Positions 1 through 5,824 are shown, numbered from the stretch's first letter. The stretch: DNA of 12,113 nt from an uncultured bacterium (GCA_938014945.1 CALLQH010000316.1:1-12113); one strand, 5' to 3'. The notes: generated from the sequence alone by a model not told the origin. Numbers and translations: made by a program.

Positions 1-147
1 CACCAGCGCCCCAACGCTTCAAACCCGGCAGAATTGGTGACTTTCAAGCAAACCTCATGCCATGGAAAGCCCCCGCGACAGGTGTGAGGGGGATGAAACC
101 TCGGCTTGTCGCGCCCGCGCCCAACCACCATGATGGCCGCCCTTTTT
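1..147 (+). ncRNA. Structured leader / possible 3' part of a small RNA upstream of purE
   Basis: No convincing reading frame lies upstream of purE. The segment can fold: CACCA (1-5) pairs with TGGTG (35-39); GCGACA (75-80) pairs with TGTCGC (107-112), with an inner GAGG/CCTC helix (86-89/99-102). A competing helix pairs CCCCC (70-74) with GGGGG (88-92). The segment ends in GCCGCCC followed by five T (143-147), which is terminator-like, but the partner strand GGGCGGC is not in the window and would have to lie to the left. From memory, unverified, 6S RNA genes of alphaproteobacteria often sit next to purE/purK, so a 6S RNA cut by the window edge is a candidate. An untranslated purE leader with attenuation is the alternative. 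Identity is uncertain; the folding is only hand-paired. Confidence 0.35.
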
Positions 148-166
148 CGCCTATCGGGAGCAGAGA

Positions 167-658
167 ATGTCCGAACCCGTCGTCGGGGTCATCATGGGCA
201 GCCAGTCCGACTGGGAGACCATGCGCCATGCCGCAGAGACCCTGGAGGGCCTGGGCATTGCCCATGAGGTCAAGATCGTCTCGGCCCATCGCACGCCCGA
301 CCGCATGTTCGCCTATGCCGAAGCCGCCCGCGGGCGGGGCCTGAAGGCGATCATCGCCGGCGCGGGCGGCGCCGCGCACCTGCCGGGCATGACCGCCGCC
401 AAGACTCCCGTTCCGGTGCTGGGCGTTCCCGTCGAAAGCAAGGCGCTGTCGGGCCTCGACAGCCTGCTCTCCATCGTCCAGATGCCCTCGGGCTTTCCCG
501 TCGGCACCCTGGCGATCGGCAAGGCCGGCGCAATCAACGCCGCACTGCTCGCCGCCGCCATCGTCGCGCTGGGCGACGACAAGGTGGCCGCGGCGCTGGA
601 TGCATGGCGCGCGCGCATCACCGACAGCGTCGCCGATGCGCCCAGCGACGACGGCTGA
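167..658 (+). CDS. purE: N5-carboxyaminoimidazole ribonucleotide mutase PurE
   Basis: This is the cytoplasmic enzyme that converts N5-CAIR to CAIR in de novo purine synthesis, directly after PurK. The 163-aa product is full length for class I PurE. It shows the N-terminal MGSQSDW motif (10-16), SAHRTPD (39-45) with the catalytic-type His41, the phosphate-binding GAGGAAHLPGM loop (65-75), and the conserved block from LSGLDSLLSIVQMP to PV (about 95-112). The ATG is preceded by GGGAG (156-160) with a 6-nt spacer, which fixes the start. It is followed after 3 nt by purK, so the two are almost certainly co-transcribed and translationally coupled. The C-terminal tail (about 145-163) is variable. 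Nothing odd is seen. Confidence is high. Confidence 0.97.
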   Translation: MSEPVVGVIMGSQSDWETMRHAAETLEGLGIAHEVKIVSAHRTPDRMFAYAEAARGRGLKAIIAGAGGAAHLPGMTAAKTPVPVLGVPVESKALSGLDSLLSIVQMPSGFPVGTLAIGKAGAINAALLAAAIVALGDDKVAAALDAWRARITDSVADAPSDDG

Positions 659-661
659 GCC

Positions 662-1771
662 ATGACCGACGACCACAGGATCGTTGCCCCCGGCGGCACC
701 ATCGGCATCGTCGGAGGCGGCCAGCTCGGCCGCATGACCGCCCTGGCGGCGGCCAACCTCGGCTACCGCTGCCACATCTTCTGCCCGGAGCACGACGCCC
801 CGGCCTCGCAGGTCGCCGCGCAGACGACCGTCGCCCCCTATGAGGACGGCGAGGCGCTGGACCGCTTCGCCGCCTCGGTCGACGTCATCACCTACGAATT
901 CGAGAACCTGCCGACCGCATCCTTTGCCCGCATGGGCGCCATCGTGCCGGTGCGGCCGCACTGGCGCTGCCTGGAGACCACCCAGGACCGGGTGACGGAG
1001 AAGGACTTCATCAACGGCGAGGGCATCCCCACCGCCCCCTACCGCGCCGTCGACGGGCCCGAGGCCCTGGCGCGGGCACTGGAGGAACTGGGACGGCCGG
1101 CCATCCTGAAGACCACGCGGCTGGGCTACGACGGCAAGGGCCAGGTCGCCATCGGGCCGGACGACGATCCCGCCCGGGCGTGGGAACGCATGGGCGGCGG
1201 CCAGGGCATCCTCGAGGGTTTCGTCGACTTCGAGCGCGAGATATCGGCCATCGTCGCGCGCGGCGGCGACGGCGCCACGGCGAACTTCGACATCGTCTGG
1301 AACGAACACGCCAACCACATCCTGGCGGCAACCCATGCCCCCGCGCCGATCCCGGCCAACATGGCGGAGGAAGCGATGGAAATTTCCCGCCGCCTGGCCG
1401 AAGCGCTCGATCTGGTCGGTCTGCTGGCGGTCGAGATGTTCGTGGCGCGCGACGGCCGCCTGCTGGTCAACGAACTAGCGGCCCGGCCGCACAACTCCGG
1501 CCACTGGACGATGGATGCCTGCGTCTCCAGCCAGTTCGAGCAGTTCGTGCGCGCCGTGACGGGGCTGCCGCTGGGCGATCCCTCACGCCACAGCGACGCG
1601 GTGATGGAAAACCTGCTGGGCGATGCCATCGAGGCATGGCCGGCCCTTCTGGCCGAGCCCAACGCCAAGCTGCACCTCTACGGCAAGGCCGAGGCACGGC
1701 CCGGCCGCAAGATGGGTCACGTCACGCGGCTGTTTGCCCGGAGCCCGTCCGGCGACTCCCGCGCCGCCTGA
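662..1771 (+). CDS. purK: 5-(carboxyamino)imidazole ribonucleotide synthase PurK
   Basis: This ATP-grasp enzyme carboxylates aminoimidazole ribonucleotide with bicarbonate and ATP to give N5-CAIR, the substrate of PurE. The 369-aa product shows the N-terminal nucleotide-fold motif GIVGGGQLGRM (15-25), EFENLP (79-84), the ATP-grasp lysine/glycine loop KTTRLGYDGKGQ (150-161), EGFVDFEREIS (185-195), and the metal/substrate block NELAARPHNSGHWT (270-283). It ends with the family's usual YGK-x-E-x-RPGRKMGHV segment (340-354). The ATG lies 3 nt after the purE stop. The last 50 nt, encoding about 16 poorly conserved residues, overlap the end of the oppositely oriented COQ9 gene. Confidence 0.97.
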   Translation: MTDDHRIVAPGGTIGIVGGGQLGRMTALAAANLGYRCHIFCPEHDAPASQVAAQTTVAPYEDGEALDRFAASVDVITYEFENLPTASFARMGAIVPVRPHWRCLETTQDRVTEKDFINGEGIPTAPYRAVDGPEALARALEELGRPAILKTTRLGYDGKGQVAIGPDDDPARAWERMGGGQGILEGFVDFEREISAIVARGGDGATANFDIVWNEHANHILAATHAPAPIPANMAEEAMEISRRLAEALDLVGLLAVEMFVARDGRLLVNELAARPHNSGHWTMDACVSSQFEQFVRAVTGLPLGDPSRHSDAVMENLLGDAIEAWPALLAEPNAKLHLYGKAEARPGRKMGHVTRLFARSPSGDSRAA

Positions 1772-2408
1772 GAAAAGAACCCAAAACCCTTTCGGTATCA
1801 GGTAGATAGCGTTCGATCCTGCCGCGTGCCTTCTGGATCTTCATGACATCCTCGATGCGCCGGTCCAGGAAGCCCCAACTGGCCTCGGAACCCTCGGACG
1901 TATCGCTCAACCAGAACATCAGCGTTGAGATATAAACGCCGGATAACAATAGGCGTTTTGTGTAGAAGCTGAAGTCCGTCGAGGTGTCGCCCGCGGCATG
2001 CCACATGGCGTCGACGGTGCGGTAGAGACTGCGCAGGCCGCCCGGCCCGTTCTGCGGCAGGGCCTGCAGCGCCAGCGCCCGGCGGATGGCTTCCCGGTGT
2101 TCCTCGTGCTGCTCCAGGCGCACGCGCACGGCCGTGGCGATGCGGTCGCGGTGGCGCATGTTGCCGAGATTGCGCCGCGCCAGTTCGGCGACCATCGCGC
2201 GGTCTGCTTCCTCTACCCAAAGGGCGACAGCCTCGTCGGGGCCGCCGGGAAAGAGGCGCGCGACATCGGCAAGGTCGAGCCCCAGATCGCCCGCGCCGGC
2301 ACGCAGGGCCGCCATGGTCCAGCCGTCGAAGGGGACATGGGAAAGGGTCGCGGCGAGCAGGGCGTGCCGCTCCTTGTCGCGGACAGGCGTGGGATGTTTC
2401 CGCGTCAT
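1722..2408 (-). CDS. COQ9 family ubiquinone biosynthesis protein
   Basis: The 228-aa protein is a COQ9 homologue, a lipid-binding TetR-fold-like factor needed for ubiquinone synthesis. In eukaryotes it presents the precursor to the hydroxylase Coq7; that role here is by family analogy. The N-terminal part (about 10-60) resembles a TetR-type helical domain. The characteristic COQ9 block is at about 143-200, including FSFYTKRLLLSGVYISTLMF and FLDRRIEDVMKIQKARGR. Residues 205-228 are a basic, low-complexity tail. The ATG overlaps the deformylase stop (ATGA, 2405-2408), so it is the last gene of the leftward operon. Its final 50 nt are antisense to the end of purK, so readthrough from either side would give complementary transcripts. 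I see no terminator hairpin between the two genes. Confidence 0.9.
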   Translation of the reverse strand: MTRKHPTPVRDKERHALLAATLSHVPFDGWTMAALRAGAGDLGLDLADVARLFPGGPDEAVALWVEEADRAMVAELARRNLGNMRHRDRIATAVRVRLEQHEEHREAIRRALALQALPQNGPGGLRSLYRTVDAMWHAAGDTSTDFSFYTKRLLLSGVYISTLMFWLSDTSEGSEASWGFLDRRIEDVMKIQKARGRIERYLPDTERVLGSFLRRRGSRRTGSGQTAA

Positions 2409-2956
2409 TGGGCAGCGGCCTCCGTCGTTTCGGCAGGTTCATCGGTGCGCGGCGGCGCGAACCAGCGCATCTCGCTCTCGAAGATCAGGCTCGAAAGGTC
2501 GTTCATGCGCCGGGGGTAGAGAATGCCGTCGAGGTGGTCGAACTCATGCTGAACGACCACGGCATGAAAGCCCTCCACGGTGCGGTCGATGACACTGCCG
2601 TCGGGCGCCGAGCCGGTGTAGCGCAGCCGTGTGCGACGCGGCACCAGACCGCGCAGGCCGGGCACCGACAGGCATCCTTCCCACCCCTCCACCGTCTCCT
2701 CGGTGAGGAAGCTGATGACGGGGTTCACGATGGCGGTGACGCCGGGATAGGCGGGATCCTCCGGCGTGATGAAGACGACCACCCGCAGCGGCACATGAAC
2801 CTGGGGCGCGGCAAGCCCCCTGCCCCGGGCATCGAACATGGTCTCGGTCATGTCCTCGACCAGGCGGGCGATCTCCGGCGCCGTGGGATCTGGAACCTCC
2901 TGCGCGCGCTGCGCCAGGACCGGATGGCCCATGCGTGCGATCTTGAGGATGGCCAC
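2405..2956 (-). CDS. def: Peptide deformylase (probable second copy)
   Basis: This metalloenzyme removes the formyl group from the N-terminal methionine of nascent proteins. The three family motifs are intact in the 183-aa product: GRGLAAPQ (45-52, G-x-G-x-A-A-x-Q), EGCLS (93-97, metal-ligand Cys95), and QHEFDH (136-141, HExxH with ligands His137 and His141 and catalytic Glu138). The start is GTG, not ATG (2956-2954). It is preceded by AGGGG, which overlaps the stop of the upstream MBL gene, at a normal distance. The C-terminal tail (168-183) is acidic and alanine-rich. It sits with an oxygenase, a hydrolase and COQ9 and not with fmt, where alphaproteobacterial def is usually found, so a second def elsewhere in the genome is likely (inference). 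Acting on a special substrate is possible but unproven. Confidence 0.95.
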   Translation of the reverse strand: MAILKIARMGHPVLAQRAQEVPDPTAPEIARLVEDMTETMFDARGRGLAAPQVHVPLRVVVFITPEDPAYPGVTAIVNPVISFLTEETVEGWEGCLSVPGLRGLVPRRTRLRYTGSAPDGSVIDRTVEGFHAVVVQHEFDHLDGILYPRRMNDLSSLIFESEMRWFAPPRTDEPAETTEAAAQ

Positions 2957-2968
2957 CGCAGCGTTCCC

Positions 2969-3850
2969 CTAGCCGTGCACCATGTCGCAGCCCAGGTAGC
3001 GCATGCCGAAACCGCTGCCGCGGCTGAAGACATGGCCCATGGAGGGCGCGGGGAAGTGCTGGGTCATCATCAGGATGTCGGTCTCTGCCATGGATTCCAG
3101 GAACCGCCGGCGCGTACGCGCGCCTTCGAGCGGGTCGCTGTCATAGATGGGGCTCCACTCCGGATGGGGCAACTGCAGCGGCGAATGGATGAGATCGCCC
3201 GACATCACCGCCCGCTGGCCGCGGGAGGCAAGATGAATGGCGACATGGCCGGGGGTATGGCCATGGGTCGGCTCGAACCAGCAGCCGTCGTCGAGGGCGA
3301 AATCGGCCTCCACGATCTCGGCAAGGCCCGCCTCCAGCACCGGCTGCACGCTCTCACGGTAGATCGAATCGCCGTTGCGACCCTCCTCCTCGGCAAAGGC
3401 GACTTCCTTGCGAGAGAAGATGTAGCGGGCATTGGGGAAGCTCGGCACCCAGCGGCCGTCGAGCAGGCGCGTGTTCCAGCCGGCGTGATCGACGTGCAGA
3501 TGGCTGCACATGACGATGTCGATCTGCTCGGGCGCCACGCCCGCCTTGGTCAGGTCCTCCAGCAGCGTGTACTCGGTGTGCTGGTGGTATTCCGGCATGG
3601 TCGGGTGGTTCTTGTGGTTGCCCACGCAGGTGTCGAGCAGGATGTTGTGGTGCTTCGTGCGCACCAGATAGGCCTGCACCGGCATCAGCATCTGCCCCGT
3701 GGCGGGGTCCAGCGCGTGGGGCTCGGCCCAGCTGCGCAGCGGGGCCACCCTCTCGGGCGTCGCATCGGGAAAGACCTCGTGCGGCAAACCGGCAAGGCCG
3801 AAGGATTCGACCACGGTCGTGATCGCGATATCGCCGATGGAAATGCTCAT
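2969..3850 (-). CDS. Metallo-beta-lactamase-fold hydrolase
   Basis: The 293-aa MBL-fold protein has the full di-metal site pattern: HLHVDH (117-122), His202 in GHTPGHV (197-203), Asp219 in SGDLIH (217-222) and His265 in QHFP (264-267). The insert between about 40 and 60 and the VRTKHHNILLDTCVG segment (63-77) resemble the AHL-lactonase-like / N-acyl-hydrolase-like branch of the superfamily more than beta-lactamases or glyoxalase II. The substrate cannot be told from sequence. No signal peptide is seen, so it is probably cytoplasmic. The ATG overlaps the JmjC gene stop (ATGA at 3847-3850), implying translational coupling. The deformylase gene follows after 12 nt. A role tied to the JmjC enzyme or acidic peptide is only suggested by position. 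Confidence 0.9.
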   Translation of the reverse strand: MSISIGDIAITTVVESFGLAGLPHEVFPDATPERVAPLRSWAEPHALDPATGQMLMPVQAYLVRTKHHNILLDTCVGNHKNHPTMPEYHQHTEYTLLEDLTKAGVAPEQIDIVMCSHLHVDHAGWNTRLLDGRWVPSFPNARYIFSRKEVAFAEEEGRNGDSIYRESVQPVLEAGLAEIVEADFALDDGCWFEPTHGHTPGHVAIHLASRGQRAVMSGDLIHSPLQLPHPEWSPIYDSDPLEGARTRRRFLESMAETDILMMTQHFPAPSMGHVFSRGSGFGMRYLGCDMVHG

Positions 3851-5031
3851 GTCTCGATCACCAGCAGGCCCTCCCTGACCAGCCGGCGGACCAGCACGAG
3901 GCGCCCTGCCGCGTCCAGCCCGCCCTTCATCTCGGCGAGCCTATAGCCTGGCGTGGTGAGCGCAAAGCGCACCGCCGCCTCCGCCGCCAGGGGGAAGGCG
4001 AGTTCGCCGCGCTGGTGCAGCACGGCGATCTCGTCGTCGCGCCTCTCGAAGCGCAGGATGGCCGTGGCGCGCGGCGCCACGCGGCTTTCCTGGGTGAGGT
4101 CCGGCAGCGCGGCAAGCTGGGCGAACTGGCCGTCGAGCAACGGCATCCGGCCATTGACGAAGGCCGCATCCAGACCGCGCCAGGCCTCGGCCAGCGCGCC
4201 CGAGGCGCCAAGCACCGCCAGTGCCTCCTCCAGCATGGGTGCGAGCGTTTCCGCGCCCGGCCCCGGCGGCACCCTGGGCAGGGCCCGGCGCAGGGCCGGC
4301 TCCTTCAGGGCCGCAAGGCGCACCGCCTCGGCCAGCAGATCGGCCCAGGTGGTGGCAAGTATTCCCAGCGTGATGTGGAGCGAGGTTTCCTCGGTGGCGC
4401 GGGCCTCGTGCACCAGGCCGCGCGGCAGGTAGAGCATGTCGCCCGGTTCAAGGGTGAAGGTCTGGCGCACCGGCATGGCGGCATAGTGCTCGGGCACCGG
4501 CTGCTGCACCTTCAGGGGAAGCTCCACCGCCGTATCGAACAGAGACCAGTCCTTGGTGCCGGCAAGCTGCAGCACGAAGACGTCATGGGTGTCGTAGTGG
4601 CGGCGCAGACCCTGGGCGCTGTCGCCCGCCCGGTCGTGGCTACTCCCGCCGGTGAGATAGACGTTGCACTGGGCAGCATGGCCCAAAGCCTGCTCCATCG
4701 CCCGGCAGAGGCGGCGAAGCGGCGGCCAGCGCTGGTCCAGGCGCTCAAAAACCACCGTGGCGCCGTCCCGGAACAATTCGAACAGGCGTGCCGGATCGAC
4801 CAGATTGTCGAACATGTAGGCGTCGCGCTCGATGCGGCGGTCGCTGTGGACGATGCGCAGATCCGGCCTGCGAAAGGTCTGGCTGCCCAGTAGCGCCTCG
4901 ATGTCGCCAAGGCCCAGCAGATCGGCAAAACGGGAGGGCTCACCCGGCTGGATCAGCAGCGGGGCCCGTTCCCAGTGATCGGACAGGAACTCCGAAACGG
5001 CAACGGGCGCCAGGAGATCGTCCAATCCCAT
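3847..5031 (-). CDS. JmjC/cupin-type Fe(II)/2-oxoglutarate oxygenase, ribosomal-oxygenase-like
   Basis: The 394-aa product looks like bacterial JmjC proteins of the YcfD/RoxA and MINA53/NO66 type, which hydroxylate ribosomal proteins. The N-terminal FLSDHWERAPLLIQPG (15-30) is the family's opening motif. The iron site is His145-x-Asp147 (within RRHYDTHDVF) and His208 (PRGLVHEA). LEPGDMLYLPRG (194-205) is the beta-strand before the last ligand, and residues about 322-394 look like the winged-helix C-terminal domain of ribosomal oxygenases. The frame stays open to 5214, but that extension overlaps the acidic-peptide gene and has no homology-like content. I chose ATG at 5031, where the family motif begins, although no strong Shine-Dalgarno precedes it. 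It follows the acidic peptide gene by 34 nt and overlaps the MBL gene start. Its substrate is unknown: a ribosomal protein or the neighbouring peptide are both possible. Confidence 0.88.
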   Translation of the reverse strand: MGLDDLLAPVAVSEFLSDHWERAPLLIQPGEPSRFADLLGLGDIEALLGSQTFRRPDLRIVHSDRRIERDAYMFDNLVDPARLFELFRDGATVVFERLDQRWPPLRRLCRAMEQALGHAAQCNVYLTGGSSHDRAGDSAQGLRRHYDTHDVFVLQLAGTKDWSLFDTAVELPLKVQQPVPEHYAAMPVRQTFTLEPGDMLYLPRGLVHEARATEETSLHITLGILATTWADLLAEAVRLAALKEPALRRALPRVPPGPGAETLAPMLEEALAVLGASGALAEAWRGLDAAFVNGRMPLLDGQFAQLAALPDLTQESRVAPRATAILRFERRDDEIAVLHQRGELAFPLAAEAAVRFALTTPGYRLAEMKGGLDAAGRLVLVRRLVREGLLVIET

Positions 5032-5065
5032 GGCGCCCGCGCGCTCAGTTACCGGCAAGACGGAA

Positions 5066-5290
5066 TCAGCCGTCCGAGTCGCCCTCGGACTCCTCATCCA
5101 TATCGTCTTCGGTGTCGATATCGTCCTCGTCCTCGCCTTCGCTGTCGGTATCCATGTCATCGGCATAGGCGGAACGGCCCACCAGGGCGGTGGCGCCCAC
5201 GGCGGCAACCGCAAGGCCGAGCGCCCGGCGGCGGGTGACGATCTGCTCGTCCGTCAGGGTCAGCGGGCCTTCGGCGGTTTCATCCGTCAT
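5066..5290 (-). CDS. Small Tat-type leader protein with acidic repeat tail
   Basis: I recognise no family. There are tandem ATGs at 5293 and 5290. AAGGAG (5304-5299) is 5 nt from the first and 8 nt from the second, so 5290 is preferred (74 aa; numbering below uses the 75-aa form). Residues 1-20 are a hydrophilic leader. TRRRALGLAVAAVGATALVG (20-39) is a twin-arginine-like basic plus hydrophobic stretch. SAYA|DD (41-46) is a plausible signal-peptidase AxA site. The predicted mature part (45-75) has 31 residues, 20 of them Asp or Glu. It has no Cys or Lys and is built from quasi-hexapeptides (DDMDTD, SEGEDE, DDIDTE, DDMDEE, SEGDSD). It opens the operon with the JmjC oxygenase. Possible roles are a cation-binding peptide, an oxygenase substrate or an uncharacterised exported peptide. 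A membrane-anchored form is also possible if the site is not cleaved. Confidence 0.75.
   Translation of the reverse strand: MTDETAEGPLTLTDEQIVTRRRALGLAVAAVGATALVGRSAYADDMDTDSEGEDEDDIDTEDDMDEESEGDSDG
5069..5161 (-). repeat. Quasi-hexapeptide acidic repeats in the small exported protein
   Basis: On the minus strand this encodes residues 45-75 of the acidic protein. The blocks are DDMDTD, SEGEDE, DDIDTE, DDMDEE and SEGDSD plus a final G. The two D-D-hydrophobic-D-x-acid types and the SEG type alternate in a way that suggests old duplication. Synonymous GAC/GAT and GAG/GAA changes have blurred the DNA repeat. Confidence 0.6.
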
Positions 5291-5298
5291 CATTCGGT

Positions 5299-5304
5299 CT
5301 CCTT
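5299..5304 (-). promoter_or_regulatory. Shine-Dalgarno of the acidic-peptide gene
   Basis: AAGGAG on the minus strand. It is 5 nt from the ATG at 5293 and 8 nt from the ATG at 5290, which favours the second ATG as start. It is the best ribosome-binding site in this operon. Confidence 0.7.
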
Positions 5305-5311
5305 GGCTACG

Positions 5312-5317
5312 ATTGTA
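5312..5317 (-). promoter_or_regulatory. Possible -10 element for the acidic-peptide operon
   Basis: TACAAT reads on the minus strand (5317-5312), one mismatch from TATAAT, in a locally AT-richer patch. It would place transcription start near 5305, just ahead of AAGGAG, giving a very short leader. No good -35 is seen 16-18 nt upstream, so support is partial. Confidence 0.35.
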
Positions 5318-5385
5318 GTGTTTCGCCCTTGCCGGGGATGCTATTCCGACTGCGCTGGTTCGGCAATGCGGCTTGCTTCCAGCGC

Positions 5386-5413
5386 TTCACAAGGCCCTGT
5401 CCCTGTGCTATCA
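5386..5413 (+). promoter_or_regulatory. Possible rpsU promoter
   Basis: TTCACA (5386-5391) and CTATCA (5408-5413) are separated by 16 nt, with TG in front of the second hexamer. Both are imperfect housekeeping-type boxes. Transcription would start near 5420 and leave a leader of about 65 nt carrying the hairpin at 5446-5465. The match is weak; it was picked by eye. Confidence 0.3.
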
Positions 5414-5445
5414 GCCGCGCCCCATCGGGAACGAATCGACACGAC

Positions 5446-5465
5446 CCGGCGCCTTGTGGCGTCGG
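5446..5465 (+). promoter_or_regulatory. Leader hairpin before the rpsU Shine-Dalgarno
   Basis: CCGGCGCC (5446-5453) pairs with GGCGTCGG (5458-5465): 8 bp with one G-U, around a TTGT loop. It ends 7 nt before the AGAGGAG ribosome-binding site, so it could affect translation initiation or be a ribosomal-protein binding site. Function is inferred only from position. Confidence 0.4.
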
Positions 5466-5472
5466 CACGACC

Positions 5473-5479
5473 AGAGGAG
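5473..5479 (+). promoter_or_regulatory. Shine-Dalgarno that fixes the rpsU start
   Basis: AGAGGAG lies 7 nt before ATA (5487) and 10 nt before GTC (5490). No ATG, GTG or TTG occurs in frame between it and the conserved S21 sequence, so it points to initiation at a non-canonical codon. Confidence 0.75.
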
Positions 5480-5486
5480 AAGTCCC

Positions 5487-5699
5487 ATAGTCCAGGTCAC
5501 CGTACGCGACAACAATGTCGACCAGGCCTTGCGCGCGCTGAAGAAGAAGCTGCAGCGCGAGGGCGTCTATCGCGAGATGAAGCTGCGTCGCCACTTCGAG
5601 AAGCCCTCGGAGAAGAAGAAGCGCGAGCGTGCGGAGGCGGTTCGCCGCGCCCGCAAGCTGGCCCGCAAGCGCGCGATTCGCGAAGGCAGCTCCGAGTAG
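5487..5699 (+). CDS. rpsU: 30S ribosomal protein S21, non-canonical start codon
   Basis: S21 is a small basic protein of the 30S subunit that sits near the anti-Shine-Dalgarno end of 16S rRNA and helps initiation. The sequence shows the family signature VRDNNVDQALRALKKKLQREG, then YREMKLRRHFEKPSEKKKRERAEAVRRARKLARKRA, and a short REGSSE tail. The protein is about 70 aa, normal for alphaproteobacteria. The homologous N-terminus (VQVTVRDNNV) begins with codons ATA (5487) GTC (5490) CAG. AGAGGAG sits 7 nt before ATA. The nearest conventional in-frame starts are TTG at 5454 (inside a hairpin loop, upstream of the Shine-Dalgarno) and ATG at 5373; both give unrelated extensions. I therefore chose ATA, with GTC or a sequencing error of a GTG as alternatives. 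It is divergent from the acidic-peptide operon. Confidence 0.93.
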   Translation: MVQVTVRDNNVDQALRALKKKLQREGVYREMKLRRHFEKPSEKKKRERAEAVRRARKLARKRAIREGSSE

Positions 5700-5729
5700 C
5701 ATCGGCTGCCCTTCTGCTGACCGGAATTC

Positions 5730-5765
5730 CGGCGGATGCATCCAGGTGCATCCGCCGTTTGGTTT
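5730..5765 (+). terminator. Rho-independent terminator of rpsU
   Basis: A perfect 11-bp stem (CGGCGGATGCA, 5730-5740, with TGCATCCGCCG, 5747-5757) closes a 6-nt loop TCCAGG. It is followed by TTTGGTTT (5758-5765). It lies 31 nt after the rpsU stop. A separate 12-nt palindrome CCGGAATTCCGG (5721-5732) overlaps its left edge. There is no T-tract on the other strand, so it is unlikely to serve pntB efficiently. Confidence 0.8.
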
Positions 5766-5788
5766 GGGCTGATTTCAGCGCCTGGACA

Positions 5789-5802
5789 GGCAGGCGCCTG
5801 CC
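5789..5802. repeat. Perfect 14-nt palindrome downstream of pntB
   Basis: GGCAGGCGCCTGCC is self-complementary and sits between the convergent rpsU and pntB genes, 22 nt past the pntB stop on its strand. It could form the stem of a pntB 3' end, but no T-run follows on the minus strand. Confidence 0.35.
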
Positions 5803-5824
5803 CGCAGGGCCGTAACGGTCCGGC

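Noticed and set aside
44..1336. 430-aa minus-strand open frame
   Set aside because: It is antisense to purE and purK, with no recognisable motif.
2408..3946. 512-aa plus-strand open frame
   Set aside because: It is antisense to the clearly conserved deformylase and MBL genes, and its composition (His, Arg, Gly, Val-rich) is that of a GC-driven shadow.
5032..5214. N-terminal extension of the JmjC protein
   Set aside because: It overlaps the acidic-peptide gene in another frame, and its Pro/Arg/Thr-rich sequence is just that gene's acidic codons read out of frame.
5373..5486. N-terminal extension of S21 from ATG 5373
   Set aside because: It would add 38 residues unlike any S21, spans the likely promoter and leader hairpin, and ignores the strong Shine-Dalgarno at 5473.
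5721..5732. CCGGAATTCCGG palindrome as a separate operator
   Set aside because: It lies between the rpsU stop and its terminator, overlaps the terminator stem, and has no regulated gene beside it.
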